The notes under the pieces were generated by a model. That model was given only the letters and a program-made list of their open reading frames with translations, did no database searches and was not told where the DNA came from. A program made the position numbers and the translations under genes. Below are positions 34,455-45,735 of a stretch of DNA of 64,000 nucleotides, one piece after another (the stretch's first letter is position 1; each line of letters begins with the position of its first letter). This DNA is from Gigaspora rosea (lineage: Eukaryota > Glomeromycota > Glomeromycetes > Diversisporales > Gigasporaceae), in assembly GCA_003550325.1 (NCBI GenBank), contig QKWP01000372.1, positions 120,993 through 184,992 on the forward strand, in the 5' to 3' direction.

Positions 34455-35315
34455 TAAATGAAAAAGGATACCATTTAAATTACTTACGCTTTCTTTAACT
34501 GTACGTTTTCATTACTATTGATTATTGCAAATTTAGTAAGTTCACAATATGTATAATTTGCATTGATGAGTTGAAAATTTCAGTTATTATAACGTATAAA
34601 ATGACAGTTCTGCATATTATGATACAAACATTTACAGTAGTTTGATTGCATTTTAGCATGATATTTAGAATGAAACTTCGAACCTTCGTCAGCTGCTATT
34701 GATAGACGTAAGAACACGATCTATTGTTTGTCTTTCAGTCTAATAATTCAGAAATTCTGCAAGAAAATTAATATGACTACCACTACTTAACACCAATGTT
34801 TTGCATGAATTCTACAATCTCCCAGAGGTACTAATATGAAGGAATAAAATTAAAAAAGGAAGGGACAATAAACCCAATTAAAGAAATTCTTAAATGGGCT
34901 GAAACAAATTTTAAATAATAAAGACCGTTACATCATCTGTTTAATGATAACTTATAAGAACACTTTTTTGTAATAAATTCTTTAAATCATTATTTAAATG
35001 TTATATTTATCAAAGTCAAACCCAACGCCTCAAATAATTGTCGTCTTTTTAGGTTATTCACTGAGTCTCTATCTACTTTGTTAAACGTCATATTTTATTG
35101 TGACAATAACTGTTCTTGTTTCTAAAATATATACATAGGCTTGATTGATTGATGTAAAATTGAGCATTGCTTGAAAGAAATTCTAGATTAGTAAAACTCC
35201 GAAACATATAACGTCGTACTAAACGCAAATGGTTTTATTGAATAACTTTATTTTTTTCAGCAATTGAAAATTTAAATGGACATACAGTAGGTTTGTTGAT
35301 AATGGAAAGTCGAGG
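34455..35315. other. AT-rich stretch with no gene seen
   Basis: No inverted ends, tandem units or protein-like frames were recognised. Confidence 0.45.
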
Positions 35316-35323
35316 GGTTTAAC

Positions 35324-35477
35324 TAGTGTTGTGCTGCGTATATACGTACTTTCGCTAAAATTTTTGCCGATCAATTTTGCCAGCAAATCAGATGCCGGGA
35401 AGAACCACACGCACTGTACGTACTGTACATACTGTACGCTAAAATTTTTCAGGTATCATATAAATGACACATCACTA
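35324..35477. mobile_element. 154-bp hAT MITE, perfect TSD, TACGTAC subrepeats
   Basis: It begins TAGTGTTGTGCTGCG and ends GACACATCACTA. GGTTTAAC is exactly duplicated (35316-35323, 35478-35485). CTGTACGTACTGTACATACT units occupy the right half. It is the whole form of the truncated copy at 5526. Confidence 0.92.
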
Positions 35478-35485
35478 GGTTTAAC

Positions 35486-36765
35486 GCCTCAAATAAATTG
35501 AATCTACTTTACGCAATGTTGTCAGATGGCCTAAAAATAATACGTTTTTTGACATTGCCCTGATTATATAATCGTATCAATTTTTGGTCATAAGACATCT
35601 TGGTCATATTAAATACTAATGCACAAAAATATTTGCTATTATTCTTATATGCAAATATGTTATAATAATATGCAAAGCTCATTATCATATGAGTGTCGTC
35701 AAGAGAAAACTGCAATTCTAAAAATAGATTATTATAAGATTTATAATAATCTACTCTAGAATTGCAAGTTTTCCTTTACAGCATTATATATAGATTTTGT
35801 TACTTATAGGAGTACATGAACAAACTATTTATTATCATCGTATGTAATAATTCATAAATCTATTGTTTTTAGTTACAACTATTTTTCTAAAGATACGTTC
35901 CTTCCTTTAATTTGTATATTGCTGTATTGAAAAAATAATGCACGTATTTATCTATTATTTATCTCAACCAACCGTATTTGCATCTACCATCCTAATGAGA
36001 ACACTAAATTAGCATGCCAGGTATAGTAATAAAACAGTTATTATTAGAAAATTTTATAGTTACAATAAACATTTTGAACAAAATCGTCTTTATAGTTTTT
36101 GATTTCAAAACTTCGTATTTATTTATATGTTCTAGCGTGATAGTAAAGCATTTATTCTATTTGCAGTGAACATTCACATTATTAAAAGGAGACGAATACA
36201 AATTGCATTTTTTTTATTAGTGAAATATTACGCTCTCAAAAATGTACCAGGTATTAAGACACCTTATTGAAGACATTATTATAATAAGAATCGTATACAA
36301 TGTATTACATATTATGCAAAAACGTCATCTCGCACGAAAAGGTCCAATCACTTGACCCATCTAATTTTAGGGTTTTCATTGAAAAAGAATCCTTGAATCG
36401 TCCCGCTTGGTTCATGCACATAATTGTCACGTCACACCAATATGTAAGTGATATTTTATGTGTACAGTACATAGATAGTTTCTAAATTGATTACAGCATA
36501 TTAATATTTTATGCATTACAACGTGCATAAAGACAGCGATATAAAGAGAAATAAGGCATCCAATACAAAATGCCTTCTAGATGTCGTATGATGAGTTTTT
36601 TTTTTTTTTTTGCGAATATTACAAATTCATAAGAACTTCAAATTGTCTATTATAACTGTGCAAAATGGAAATTATTGAATAAAGAATCAACACGGATTTG
36701 TCCGCAAAAAATGGATATTATAGAAACATAATGCTGTTTCATCTCATCAATTAATTAAAATAAGA
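35486..36765. other. AT-rich stretch with no gene seen
   Basis: It contains a local inverted pair near 35720-35770 (AATTCTAAAAATAGATTATT and its partner) and a T run at 36597-36611. No coding evidence. Confidence 0.45.
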
Positions 36766-36773
36766 CCCCGAAC

Positions 36774-36885
36774 TAGAGATTGTACCCGTTGGGAAAACCT
36801 CTACCCGGTTACTATTAAATTACCCGGATATCCGGATAAATTACTATTTCACACAACTGCAAGTTCTACCCGGGTACAATCACTA
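36774..36885. mobile_element. 112-bp hAT MITE, perfect TSD, TACCCGG subrepeats
   Basis: TAGAGATTGTACCCG and CGGGTACAATCACTA are the inverted ends. CCCCGAAC is duplicated exactly outside (36766-36773, 36886-36893). TACCCGG and CCGGATA words fill the interior. Confidence 0.92.
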
Positions 36886-36893
36886 CCCCGAAC

Positions 36894-38291
36894 AATACTA
36901 ACAGAGTTTATATTTGAGTCATTAGCAGTTTTCTGTGATTTTATTGGATAAAAAAAAGTTTAAGCCAATCAAATTGCTTAATTTTGCAAAATTTTGACCT
37001 CTTTTAGCTATTTTTCAAATATAACCTCCATTAGTATTGTTCAGGGTCCTTCTCTACTAGTGACCAGGATTATGGGGTGATAAAACCTGTGCAGAATTCT
37101 GTTCTGATCTGTCGCCATAATTTCATTGATAGGTATAGTCATTGTGATACTATAATGACATATAATTATTTATAAAAACAATAAGTCTTTCTGCAATTTT
37201 AATATAATCCATATATAGAAAATTAATATAAGAAATGTATGACTTTATAAAATGTACAAAACTGTACTCATGCCGTTGTTTCCTTTGTCTTCTCCTCTTT
37301 ACACAAGTACCGGTATATCGATCTTTTAATAGTCGAACTTATTAATTAATGCATGTCCTGGCAAAAAATTTGAAATTGCATTTTTCCGATTACATAACAT
37401 TAAACATCTATTTTAAATATCTAATTAATCCGTCCATTATATCCTATTTAAGTATTTCTAAAAAAAATCACGGAGATGACCAACTATATTCCTTTGATGA
37501 GCTTTATAGTACTAGACTGAAATCTGATGTGTCATTGTTTTCTTTTCGACGTCATTGCGTCGGACAATTAGTTTTCTGTTAGTTTCAGTTTAAAAAAGGT
37601 TACATCACCATAGTTACCGTAAATGACTGGATGCAAGAACCAGATCTGTTACATTCTATCAATTTTAACTATTTAATAGACTCCGGTTGTAATACATGGC
37701 TGAGATTTATATCGTATAATGTGTGAAAATGTGAAATGCGCAGATGCTTTCCATTTATACAGACGGTCTAGATTTTAAAAATGTCCATATTTAATCAAGA
37801 TTGTGATTTCACTAGTTATATCATACATTTTGATTTACTACTATGGGGTATTTCATTTGAGTAATATCGCTGATGAAACACGGAACATCTGTTTTAAAAA
37901 TATTAATATTCATTTCATACAATGGCAACAATGGACTTATCACTTAGCTGACACCGCGCAGCTATGAATTGCTAACCCTACCCTTATGCGATGTCGGCTA
38001 AATAAATGATTATCAAGCATTAGATAATAAGATATCTTTCAATGATAGCTTAAAAGGAATAAACCTACTAATTTTTATCATTTTCCGTAACGCCATGTAT
38101 TGTAAAATCAAACATTTATGTAATGTAACATTTTTTATTAACATAATTCGATATAAATTTGCTTGATTGCCGCCGTTAACACGATTTTATTCAAATCATT
38201 TATTTGTTTATGCTAGAATTCAACCAAACAATTGAACAACAATCAGGTGATAATTGTAAAAATTTTGACCGAAGATACATTATTTTGCATT
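36894..38291. other. Upstream region of the F-box-like gene
   Basis: AT-rich, without inverted-end elements that I can define. It should include the promoter of the 38292 gene. A 77-codon frame at 37349-37582 has no recognisable domain. The 60 bases before the ATG are open in frame but contain no earlier ATG. Confidence 0.4.
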
Positions 38292-40052
38292 ATGTATCAA
38301 AAAGAAATTCCAATAAACATTAAAATCAACATATTTAAACGTATTAAAAAACCATTAAATTTGATGTTGGCCTGCAAAGAATGGTGCAGCATTGCAAACA
38401 ATAGTGAAGCTAAAGCTGAATGGGTTATTAATACCTATGGAAGAGCCCATGCTCTTTTTCATGCAGTGCGATTAGGCCTATCATTTATTGACCTACCTAC
38501 TGCTCAAGCTATGATTACGAAACGTGCAATTCTTTCAAGATACTTTATTCAAATGCTACTCCTTCATTATGGAAATTATGATCCTAACTTAATAGGGCAA
38601 AAAATCACGCATAATGTTAGACAAACAGACGCTGATCGAGTCAGGTCATTGCAGGAAAAAGTACGTGCCCCTTGGGCTAGTGACTTGGATTTATCTGTTT
38701 ATGCTTATTTTCTTACGGTAGCACAAAGCCAATTTGAAGACAATAACCTTTGCATGAAAGGCAATGATATGGAGCTCTTCCATTTTCTTTCTGCTGGACC
38801 ACATGTGATTAAGGATGCACCTGGTATTCTACAGAAAAATATGAATGCTATTGAAGATCTAATACAGAACAAAAAGTTCATTCCTTTTCCTCCTAGACCT
38901 CCTAGGAAATTTAATGAACATTGCACTCAACATATTCCTGAAGAATATCCATCTAACGATGGCTATGAGAATAATAGACAGTTAAATATAATTGCTCGGG
39001 CAATTTTAATTTGCAAAAATTTAGTTTTATTGTGGAAAGAAATTGGTTATTATGAGATCTGTAATGACGTAAATGACCTTGTAATTCAAGGGTCACTTCT
39101 CATTCTTTTCCCGCCAAACCCACCAATTGAATGGGTCCAGCCAGATGTTAAAGTTATCACTGAGCGACTTACAGAACTAATTGAACTTAATTTTCAATTA
39201 AGTTATAATGTTTTAGGGAGTATTCTGTATTTATTTGAAGATAGATTAGAAGATATTGGTGAAACCATGATGGAATCATTCATGTGCATTAAGCAAGATA
39301 CTAGTGAAAACTTCTTGGAACATTGTTTGATAGAATCATTAAAACCTAAGCACAATTCAAATAAGCCTTATGTTTGGAATTTTCTTTATAAACTTATTCA
39401 GAATGATCCTGAAACTATATTCAATAAAGCATTTAACTATTATCTAGAAAAAAATGAAAATTTAATTATAGATTCTGAAATTAAAAAACTTACTTTGACA
39501 TCAAATTTCTATAATTGGATTCTTGGCAAGTTTGGCCCAGATGCGCAGATTACAAGACTTTGTTTTGAAGACATATTAAGAGCTCGAGTTAATATAGATA
39601 AATATCTTCAGCAAAATAATGTAGATATACCCACTGGAATAAGTCAATATGAATTTCAAGCAATTTGTAACACATTTAAGGTTTATTGTAATACAAGTAA
39701 TTTTTATCTTCCATCACATTTATATATAATTTCTGAATGCACTAGTCAGGATATTTTAGCACCATTATTCAAACATTATTTACCTGATTTATTTAATGTT
39801 GAAAAAACTTTTGAGCTACCAATGCAAATTATTGATGACACAGATAATTATTATAAGAATATATCTATAGGATTTACTAAAAGAAAAAGAAAAAAAAAAT
39901 CATTAAAAGAGTGGAATCAAGCATTATTCAATATATCAAACCACAATAATGTTCAAATTAGATTAACAGAAACATTTCGTAATTACCTTCATGAATTTAT
40001 CTATGAAAAATTGCCAAATTCTGAATTTTTTAGTAGAAACAGTTATAATTAG
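38292..40052 (+). CDS. F-box-like hypothetical protein, lineage-expanded family
   Basis: An uninterrupted, intronless frame of 586 codons, the only long intact host-type gene here. I start it at ATG 38292, the first in-frame ATG. Residues 5-35 resemble an F-box: EIPINIKINIFKRI, KKPLNLMLACKEW, with the C/W pair expected in helix 3. Residues 40-62 (AKAEWVINTYGRAHALFHAV) match a block that I associate with many uncharacterised Glomeromycotina proteins. The rest is helical without a named domain. There is a short proline patch (FPPRPPRKF, about residues 199-207) and a basic KRKRKKK stretch near residue 530 that could be a nuclear signal. F-box proteins recruit substrates to SCF ubiquitin ligases; that role is an inference from the weak N-terminal match. 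Codon use is AT-rich like the window. Confidence 0.8.
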   Translation: MYQKEIPINIKINIFKRIKKPLNLMLACKEWCSIANNSEAKAEWVINTYGRAHALFHAVRLGLSFIDLPTAQAMITKRAILSRYFIQMLLLHYGNYDPNLIGQKITHNVRQTDADRVRSLQEKVRAPWASDLDLSVYAYFLTVAQSQFEDNNLCMKGNDMELFHFLSAGPHVIKDAPGILQKNMNAIEDLIQNKKFIPFPPRPPRKFNEHCTQHIPEEYPSNDGYENNRQLNIIARAILICKNLVLLWKEIGYYEICNDVNDLVIQGSLLILFPPNPPIEWVQPDVKVITERLTELIELNFQLSYNVLGSILYLFEDRLEDIGETMMESFMCIKQDTSENFLEHCLIESLKPKHNSNKPYVWNFLYKLIQNDPETIFNKAFNYYLEKNENLIIDSEIKKLTLTSNFYNWILGKFGPDAQITRLCFEDILRARVNIDKYLQQNNVDIPTGISQYEFQAICNTFKVYCNTSNFYLPSHLYIISECTSQDILAPLFKHYLPDLFNVEKTFELPMQIIDDTDNYYKNISIGFTKRKRKKKSLKEWNQALFNISNHNNVQIRLTETFRNYLHEFIYEKLPNSEFFSRNSYN

Positions 40053-40497
40053 AAATGGACAAATTAATTTTCGGTTATGTTACTCGTCAACCCATTTTTT
40101 CAATTTCTTGTTTGTGAAATCTGAAACCTGTGTCGATCGATCGTTTTTTTTTGTTTATGTCATCCCTAAATGGCAAAAATCGAATAATTGGCACTGAAAA
40201 AATCATTTTTCGATTGCCTTAACGTTAGACTTAATTAACACCTTATCTATTTACTCGTACTTTTTCTTTTTTCGGCGGACGTCTAAAGAGGAGCAAATTC
40301 CTACCTTCCGAAATATTCCGCCTGCGCAACGGCCCATCCCTATGAGCAGCTCATGTTTCTTAATAATTTTCTCGATTAACTTTAACTTAAAGATTAGGTT
40401 CATCTATATTAGGTTTAAGTGAGATTTTAGGTAGATATATATAAGCAAAATTGCCTTCACGACATTGTTAATGAATCCACACGAAGTAGGTTTAGAC
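40053..40497. other. 3' flank of the F-box-like gene
   Basis: No element ends or genes are recognised. A short GC-richer patch occurs at 40270-40335. Confidence 0.4.
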
Positions 40498-41312
40498 TAG
40501 AGTTGGGTAACGAAACGAAACCCTCGAAAATATTTTCGGGAACGGTATAATCCGAAACTAGCTTCGATTTTTTTAAAAAATTCGAATCACCGAAATCCAA
40601 AACCCCGAAACTATAATCCGAAACACTCCGAAATTATGCAACCAATCAGGTCACAGATTTCATGTAAGAAAAACTTTAAAATTTTAAAACTTTGATGACA
40701 AAATATTTTACTATATAACAAAATATTGTGTACTAAGCAAAAGTTTTTAGACCAAAATATTATCTATGATACAACCTACCTAATCTAAACCTACCTAACC
40801 CTAACCCTATATTTTAAATTTTTTAAAAATTTATAATACGTAGTGCAATGTAATCACCTACAATGATGTTTAATTTTAAAATATTTTCTTAAAAAAAATA
40901 AAAAATAAGATATTTGAATTTTTTAAAAATACAAGAACGCTGATTTCCGTGTGATGCACGGAATTTGCTATATATATAATCGATTCCCAACTACAATCAT
41001 ATCTACTGTGTGCTAAAAGTAAAACTTGATATTACTGATATGATTTTTCTAATTCCTCCAGCCCTTCTCCTTTAGGAAATAAGCCATGATCGATTTTAAA
41101 ATCTTCACCATAACCATAATTTTGACTATCTTCACTACCAATTATCTTAAACAATCCGTAATTTTTGAGCTGCTAGTACAGTATATTAGCTGATCGTATT
41201 TAGTTAGAACGAACAAAAATTTGAGTTTATAGAGTTACAGGTTTCGGACGAGGTCTTGGGACTTCGGATAAGGTTTCGGAAACTATAATCTGAAACCCGA
41301 AACTTTCGAAAG
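40498..41312. mobile_element. Truncated hAT-like element with CCGAAAC subrepeats
   Basis: The left end TAGAGTTGGGTAACGAAACG resembles CAGAGTTGGCG of the 10907 element. Both sides carry CCGAAAC, ATAATCCGAAAC and GGTTTCGGA words. The right tip is missing after CGAAAGGGTTTTTA. At 40941-40969 it contains a piece (TGATTTCCGTGTGATGCACG) of the 47936 MITE family. No target duplication can be defined. Confidence 0.6.
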
Positions 41313-41479
41313 GGTTTTTATTTCTTGTTTTGCTTCGATGGTGATCATAAAAATTCTATAATTTGATTGGTGGTTGATCTGATTTTTCCCCCGCTTTAGA
41401 AGGGGAAGTTCTAGGCTATCTAGAGATGCTTAGTTTATACATCTTTGGCCCAATATTACGCGGTCACATAGTGATGAGT

Positions 41480-41605
41480 TAGAATGAGTACCATAAGTAA
41501 AATCACCTTCCGGCATTTTTAATTAGTGCTCCGAAATAGGTTTAGATAGCCGTTTCTTACATTTTTTAATTTTTGTTTTTTTTGTCGGACTGATCCGCTT
41601 TGTGT
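41480..41605. mobile_element. Family E MITE fragment
   Basis: CTTCCGGCATTTTTAATT, TTTTGTCGGACTGATCCG and T-rich spacing follow the right half of 3381-3696. The ends are missing. Confidence 0.5.
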
Positions 41606-41879
41606 AGCATATCGGGTTTTCATTGTTGATGGATGATCTACACGATGGTAACACAACATTTTTACATATTTGCGTAACGTTTCGTCATTACAAAAATGGT
41701 TTTGCAGCCACGGATACGAACAAAACTCGATACCAAAAAAAACGATAGAGCACCTTCCAATCGGTAATTCGCAAAGTAATTCGGAATAGAAGTACCCCTT
41801 TAGAAGATACTGTTTTCGGTAATGCTTGTACGGCAATACAAGCGGAAATTCCCAAAGATCGCCAAAACATTTGCCAAAT

Positions 41880-41990
41880 GAGTTTCATCAAAGGAAACCT
41901 GTCATCGGGCTTTCAATTATATTTTGTACCGATTACATAAGTGTCCGGTAATTGGAAGCCCAATGACAGGTTTTCCCTTTGATGGCACTC
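41880..41990. mobile_element. 111-bp palindromic MITE
   Basis: GAGTTTCATCAAAGG and AAACCTGTCATCGGGCTT on the left mirror AAGCCCAATGACAGGTTTTC and CCTTTGATGGCACTC on the right. No clear target duplication. Confidence 0.7.
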
Positions 41991-42028
41991 AAATATACTC
42001 TTACATGTTAAAATTTATCGTTATACAT

Positions 42029-42150
42029 TAAGCCACGCAAAGTTAAATTTTCGTTTTGCATTACTCAAAATTTCAAACCCCACCCCAAATTTTTTTTTTA
42101 GTCCCAATTCTTTTAAAACAAGTATAACGATGTTTATTTTAATGATATTA
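42029..42150. mobile_element. Single end of the AGGCCACGCAAAG MITE family
   Basis: TTAAGCCACGCAAAGTTAAA and TTTTCGTTTTGCATTAC match the left ends of 29247 and 42672. No right partner is found close by. Confidence 0.5.
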
Positions 42151-42861
42151 ACAGTTAATGAATATAGCTCAAAAAAAATCGACATTGATTATCATAAATT
42201 AGTAGGAATTAAAATCAGAAAATGAAGGAGGGATATCGGAACATGTCGGGATTGTTTATAAATATAAACACATGTATGGTTAGTAGGAAATTTTGGATGG
42301 GGTATTACAGAAATATGTGTTGTATAAACCCGTATCTAAGTAATGTACGTATAGATATAAGCGCAATACTTATAAAATTTATCTTTATAAGTAATCCCTT
42401 TTTAATAGTTAGGGTTAGAGTGAACGCTAATATTGTCCTTTTTCATGTTAGGGTTGGTATAGGTTATAGATAAAATTTTTTAAAGAATTTCTTTTACGAA
42501 CTATACATAGCATCTCAATTTCTACTGTACATACTTTATCAATAATACAATACATATTTGCTATATACTCTTTCAGATGCATGATAATATGATGAAATTG
42601 GTAACTAACAATAAAAACTAGCTCTCAGAGCCCGGGAATGAGGTTTATTGTTTTTTTGACTCCTAGGCCTAAGGCCACACAAAGTTGATTTTTCATTATG
42701 CATTACCAGCTGACCCATTTTTTCAATTTTTCAAAAAAAATTTTTTTTTTAGATCCCTATTGTTCGAATTTTGACATTTATTTTTTCTTCCATTCTCATC
42801 CGGTGTCACCCGATGGAGACCTTAATTTCCCGTAATTGTCCGACAGGACTATAGATGTGAT

Positions 42862-43420
42862 CAGTGTTTAAAATTCAAATTCAAAATTATGTTCTCAAAT
42901 GAACTAAATTTAGAGTATTAATGTTCTCAAAAAATTTTTAATGTTCTCATTATATAGAATTTTATTTTTTAAATATGCATATATTTTTATAATATAAACC
43001 TATCTTGGACTTTTAAGTAAAGTTATAGACAAAGGCTTTTTGATTTTAATAGTACTTAGAACATTTAAATTGGTTGAATTGATCATTTAATATACTTATT
43101 TAACTTTTTGCAACTATAAATTTTTTTTTCAAATATGTAAAAAAAAAACTAATAGTTATAGCTTTTTGATTTTAATAGTACTTAGAACATTTAAATTGGT
43201 TGAATTGATCATGTAATATACTTATTTAACTTTTTGCAACTATAAATTTTTTTCAAATATGTAAAAAAAAACTAATAGTTATAAATACTAATGATATTTT
43301 GATAACATTTTATTAATACAAAATGTTCTCAAATAAGAGAACATTATTTTAAATATTAATTTTCTTAAAAAAAATTTAGTGTTCTCATGAGAACATGAGA
43401 ACATCAAATTTTAAACACTG
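42862..43420. mobile_element. 559-bp hAT element, CAGTGTT family, perfect TSD
   Basis: CAGTGTTTAAAATTCAAATT and, inverted, ATTTTAAACACTG form the ends. GATGTGAT is duplicated exactly (42854-42861, 43421-43428). Subterminal GTTCTCA/GAGAACAT words are shared with 27501-27719. It contains a ~125-bp tandem duplication. Confidence 0.92.
43027..43280. repeat. ~125-bp tandem duplication inside the hAT element
   Basis: The segment starting GGCTTTTTGATTTTAATAGT is followed by an almost identical copy starting AGCTTTTTGATTTTAATAGT, each ending in an A-run and CTAATAGTTATA. Near identity implies a recent duplication. Confidence 0.85.
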
Positions 43421-44119
43421 GATGTGATCATTCGCATGGAACGTTCGGAATATTTTGGAATTCACAATTCTGGCCCGCATTATGGTTAATGCGGGCCAGA
43501 ATTCCATGCATCATGCACATATCATGTGCATTATGAAATTTGAAAAAATGGTGATTTTCACATGACTGGCGAAAAAACATGACTGCTAACCCAATTTTTG
43601 ATTCCTTGTTGTGCAAAATGAAAAATTAACCTTACATGACCTTAGATGTGAAGTTATTCTATTATTTACAGTAAATTAAAAAAAATCCGACCGACCGACT
43701 AATGTTTTCAGATTCCATGTAATGCAAAACGAAAAAATCAACTTTGCATGCCTTACCTAGCGTTTTTATATTACTTTATAAGTGTATACGCTATTTTATG
43801 ATTCAGATACTGGTAGAGTATCCCCCCACCCACCCACCCATCCTACAAGCATGCACTTTATACATACTTTTTTAAGATATCTCGTAGAACCTTAATCTTG
43901 TATTAGATCGTAACAATGGACAACTTCAAAATTAAACTATTAATTTTAATTTAATCTAGTTTAGTGAAACTTTTTAAATTTTTGTAAATCATCTCACTAT
44001 AATAATTCATATTAAAATAACATTTGCTATTGAAGAATGAATTAATAGCCATGAATTCATGGCTTATAATGCAAAAAATTTAAAGTTATCTTTATCTATT
44101 CAACATATCAATATAATAA

Positions 44120-44148
44120 GTAGCTGCGCGACGCAGTCGTGCTAAACC
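44120..44148. repeat. GC hairpin motif, copy 3
   Basis: GTAGCTGCGCGACGCAGTCG then TGCTAAACC. It shares AATAAGTAGCTG and the following CAG(A/G)AACGG with the copy at 28498. Confidence 0.7.
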
Positions 44149-44406
44149 AGAAACGGATGAACAGAAGTCTAATTTAAAAATGTTGGATAACTCTGATATA
44201 GAATAATTATCTAGTATCGAATTTAAATACTAAACAATATCAGGTACATGTACACGATTAAATATAGCATAAATATATTGATATGAGATGCATAAAACAA
44301 AAAAAGATTTCATAAGACCTTAATGGAATTTGCAAATTTGCAAATTTTTTTTTGTGTCATATATAATCAAAATTTTAATAATTTCTATTGACTGATAAAT
44401 AGTTAT

Positions 44407-44517
44407 TACCCGTATAGTTGCGCAGGTGCGTTATTTCGAATTTTGGCCCGAATTAAGCTTAATTTAGGCCGAAATTCGAAATTACACCCCTGCGCGCTAT
44501 TTCGCGACTATGCGGTA
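44407..44517. mobile_element. Family A MITE, fifth copy
   Basis: ACCCGTATAGTTGCGCAGGT at the left, CGCGACTATGCGGTA at the right and GGCCCGAATTAAGCTTAATT at the centre. This is the most regular copy of the family in the window, with TA at both edges. Confidence 0.75.
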
Positions 44518-44531
44518 TATTATGCTCATAT

Positions 44532-44810
44532 TATAGTCGGATCGGTTTGGCTCAGTCCCTAACAAAACCGGTCCCAATATAATTATCGGTCCGGTCCAGT
44601 TGGCCCCAGTCTCAAAAATAAGCTATTTTCGCGTCAAAAATAAACCAATGTAGCTTATCATTTTTAGCCATCATGATCGAATAAAATTCACGTAATAATG
44701 GTTTTTATTATTAACCAGTTTGAACTGATTAAAAGACTGAAAACCGAAGAACCATGTGACCGTTAAAAAGACCGGTCCTTATATGGTCTTTTCGAGACCG
44801 ATCCAACCTA
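44532..44810. mobile_element. 279-bp hAT-like MITE, perfect TSD, GACCGGTCC subrepeats
   Basis: TATAGTCGGATCGGTTTGG at the left and CGAGACCGATCCAACCTA at the right are inverted relatives. GCTCATAT is exactly duplicated (44524-44531, 44811-44818). CGGTCC and GACCGGTCC words repeat near both ends. Confidence 0.88.
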
Positions 44811-45051
44811 GCTCATATTTAAATTTCACTCATAGATCAAATACCAATGCAAATAAAAAATGTCCTTGTCAAATGATTAATGTAATAATAGAAGGCTTTG
44901 AATAGAATTGTGAGAAGTTTTAGCACGAGTAACAAGATTTTTAGGTATTGTTTCGGCGTAATTGAAGGCAGAGATAAGTATTTATTTTGAATGCTACATA
45001 ATTCTAACTTTTAATTGCTCTTGAATAGTTACTAATAATAATAATATTACG

Positions 45052-45212
45052 ACAGGGTGAAACCTAGTTGTGAAATAGTGAAACCTGCTATGATCATCAC
45101 GTGAGGGTGAAATCCGCTTTTATATAATAAAAAACATAATAAAACGCGGATTTCACCCTAACCCGATCTACAAAGCGGATTTCACTATTTCGCAACTCAG
45201 GTTTCACCCTGT
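45052..45212. mobile_element. 161-bp MITE with ~70-bp arms
   Basis: ACAGGGTGAAACCT and GTGAAATAGTGAAACC and AGGGTGAAATCCGC on the left are mirrored on the right by GCGGATTTCACCCTAACCC, GCGGATTTCACTATTTCGC and AGGTTTCACCCTGT. Pieces of the same family lie inside the 3.3-kb element at about 1960 and 2660. Confidence 0.8.
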
Positions 45213-45735
45213 TCTATAATATTTTCTCTGTTTTTTTAAATGCAACTGGTTGGAATATTCTGTTTCAATCATTAATTTTAGTTATGATGTGGAATCATGG
45301 GGATGATTTAAAACCGGGTGACGTAATTAGAGTTTAATGAATACTCTACATGGCAAAAAAAGCCTGGTCATGCAGCAAAATTAGTCAAAAAATTTTTCAA
45401 TTTAATGTAACGTAACGCAATCAGGAAAATTTAAACAAACGTTTGAAAATTAGAAGAAAATCGCTTATTTCTTGAAACTGATCATTGTGAATTTGAATCT
45501 ATTTTATGTCAGATTTTTAAATTTTTTGGGAGCTTTTTTTTTACAGTTAAGTTAGGGTTTATGGTCAGAATTATCGATCACATGGAATGTGTTACATAAA
45601 AGGAATCAACTTTTTAGTCGCGGCCTATGCTGATTTTTAAAAATCCTTTTATTGATAGGAATAATGATTTTCATTTATTCATTTTTAGAAAGTGTTAATA
45701 CTTTTACAGATTGCATAACTATGCCATTATGTATT

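Larger units (their letters stand above)
42672..43753. mobile_element. MITE of the AGGCCACGCAAAG family, interrupted by a hAT insertion
   Basis: AGGCCACACAAAGTTGATTT and TTATGCATTAC at the left pair with GTAATGCAAAACGAAAAAAT and CAACTTTGCATGCCT at the right, next to TA on each side. Shared inner words (ATTTCCCGTAATTGTC, CATGACTG) follow 29247-29628. The 559-bp hAT element at 42862-43420 plus its 8-bp duplication sits inside, so the MITE is the older of the two. A CTGGCCCGCATTA/TAATGCGGGCCAG palindrome lies at 43464-43500. Confidence 0.8.

Noticed and set aside
38232-38291. Extension of the F-box-like gene upstream of 38292
   Set aside because: The frame is open but begins at a TTG. The first ATG is at 38292, where the F-box-like sequence begins.
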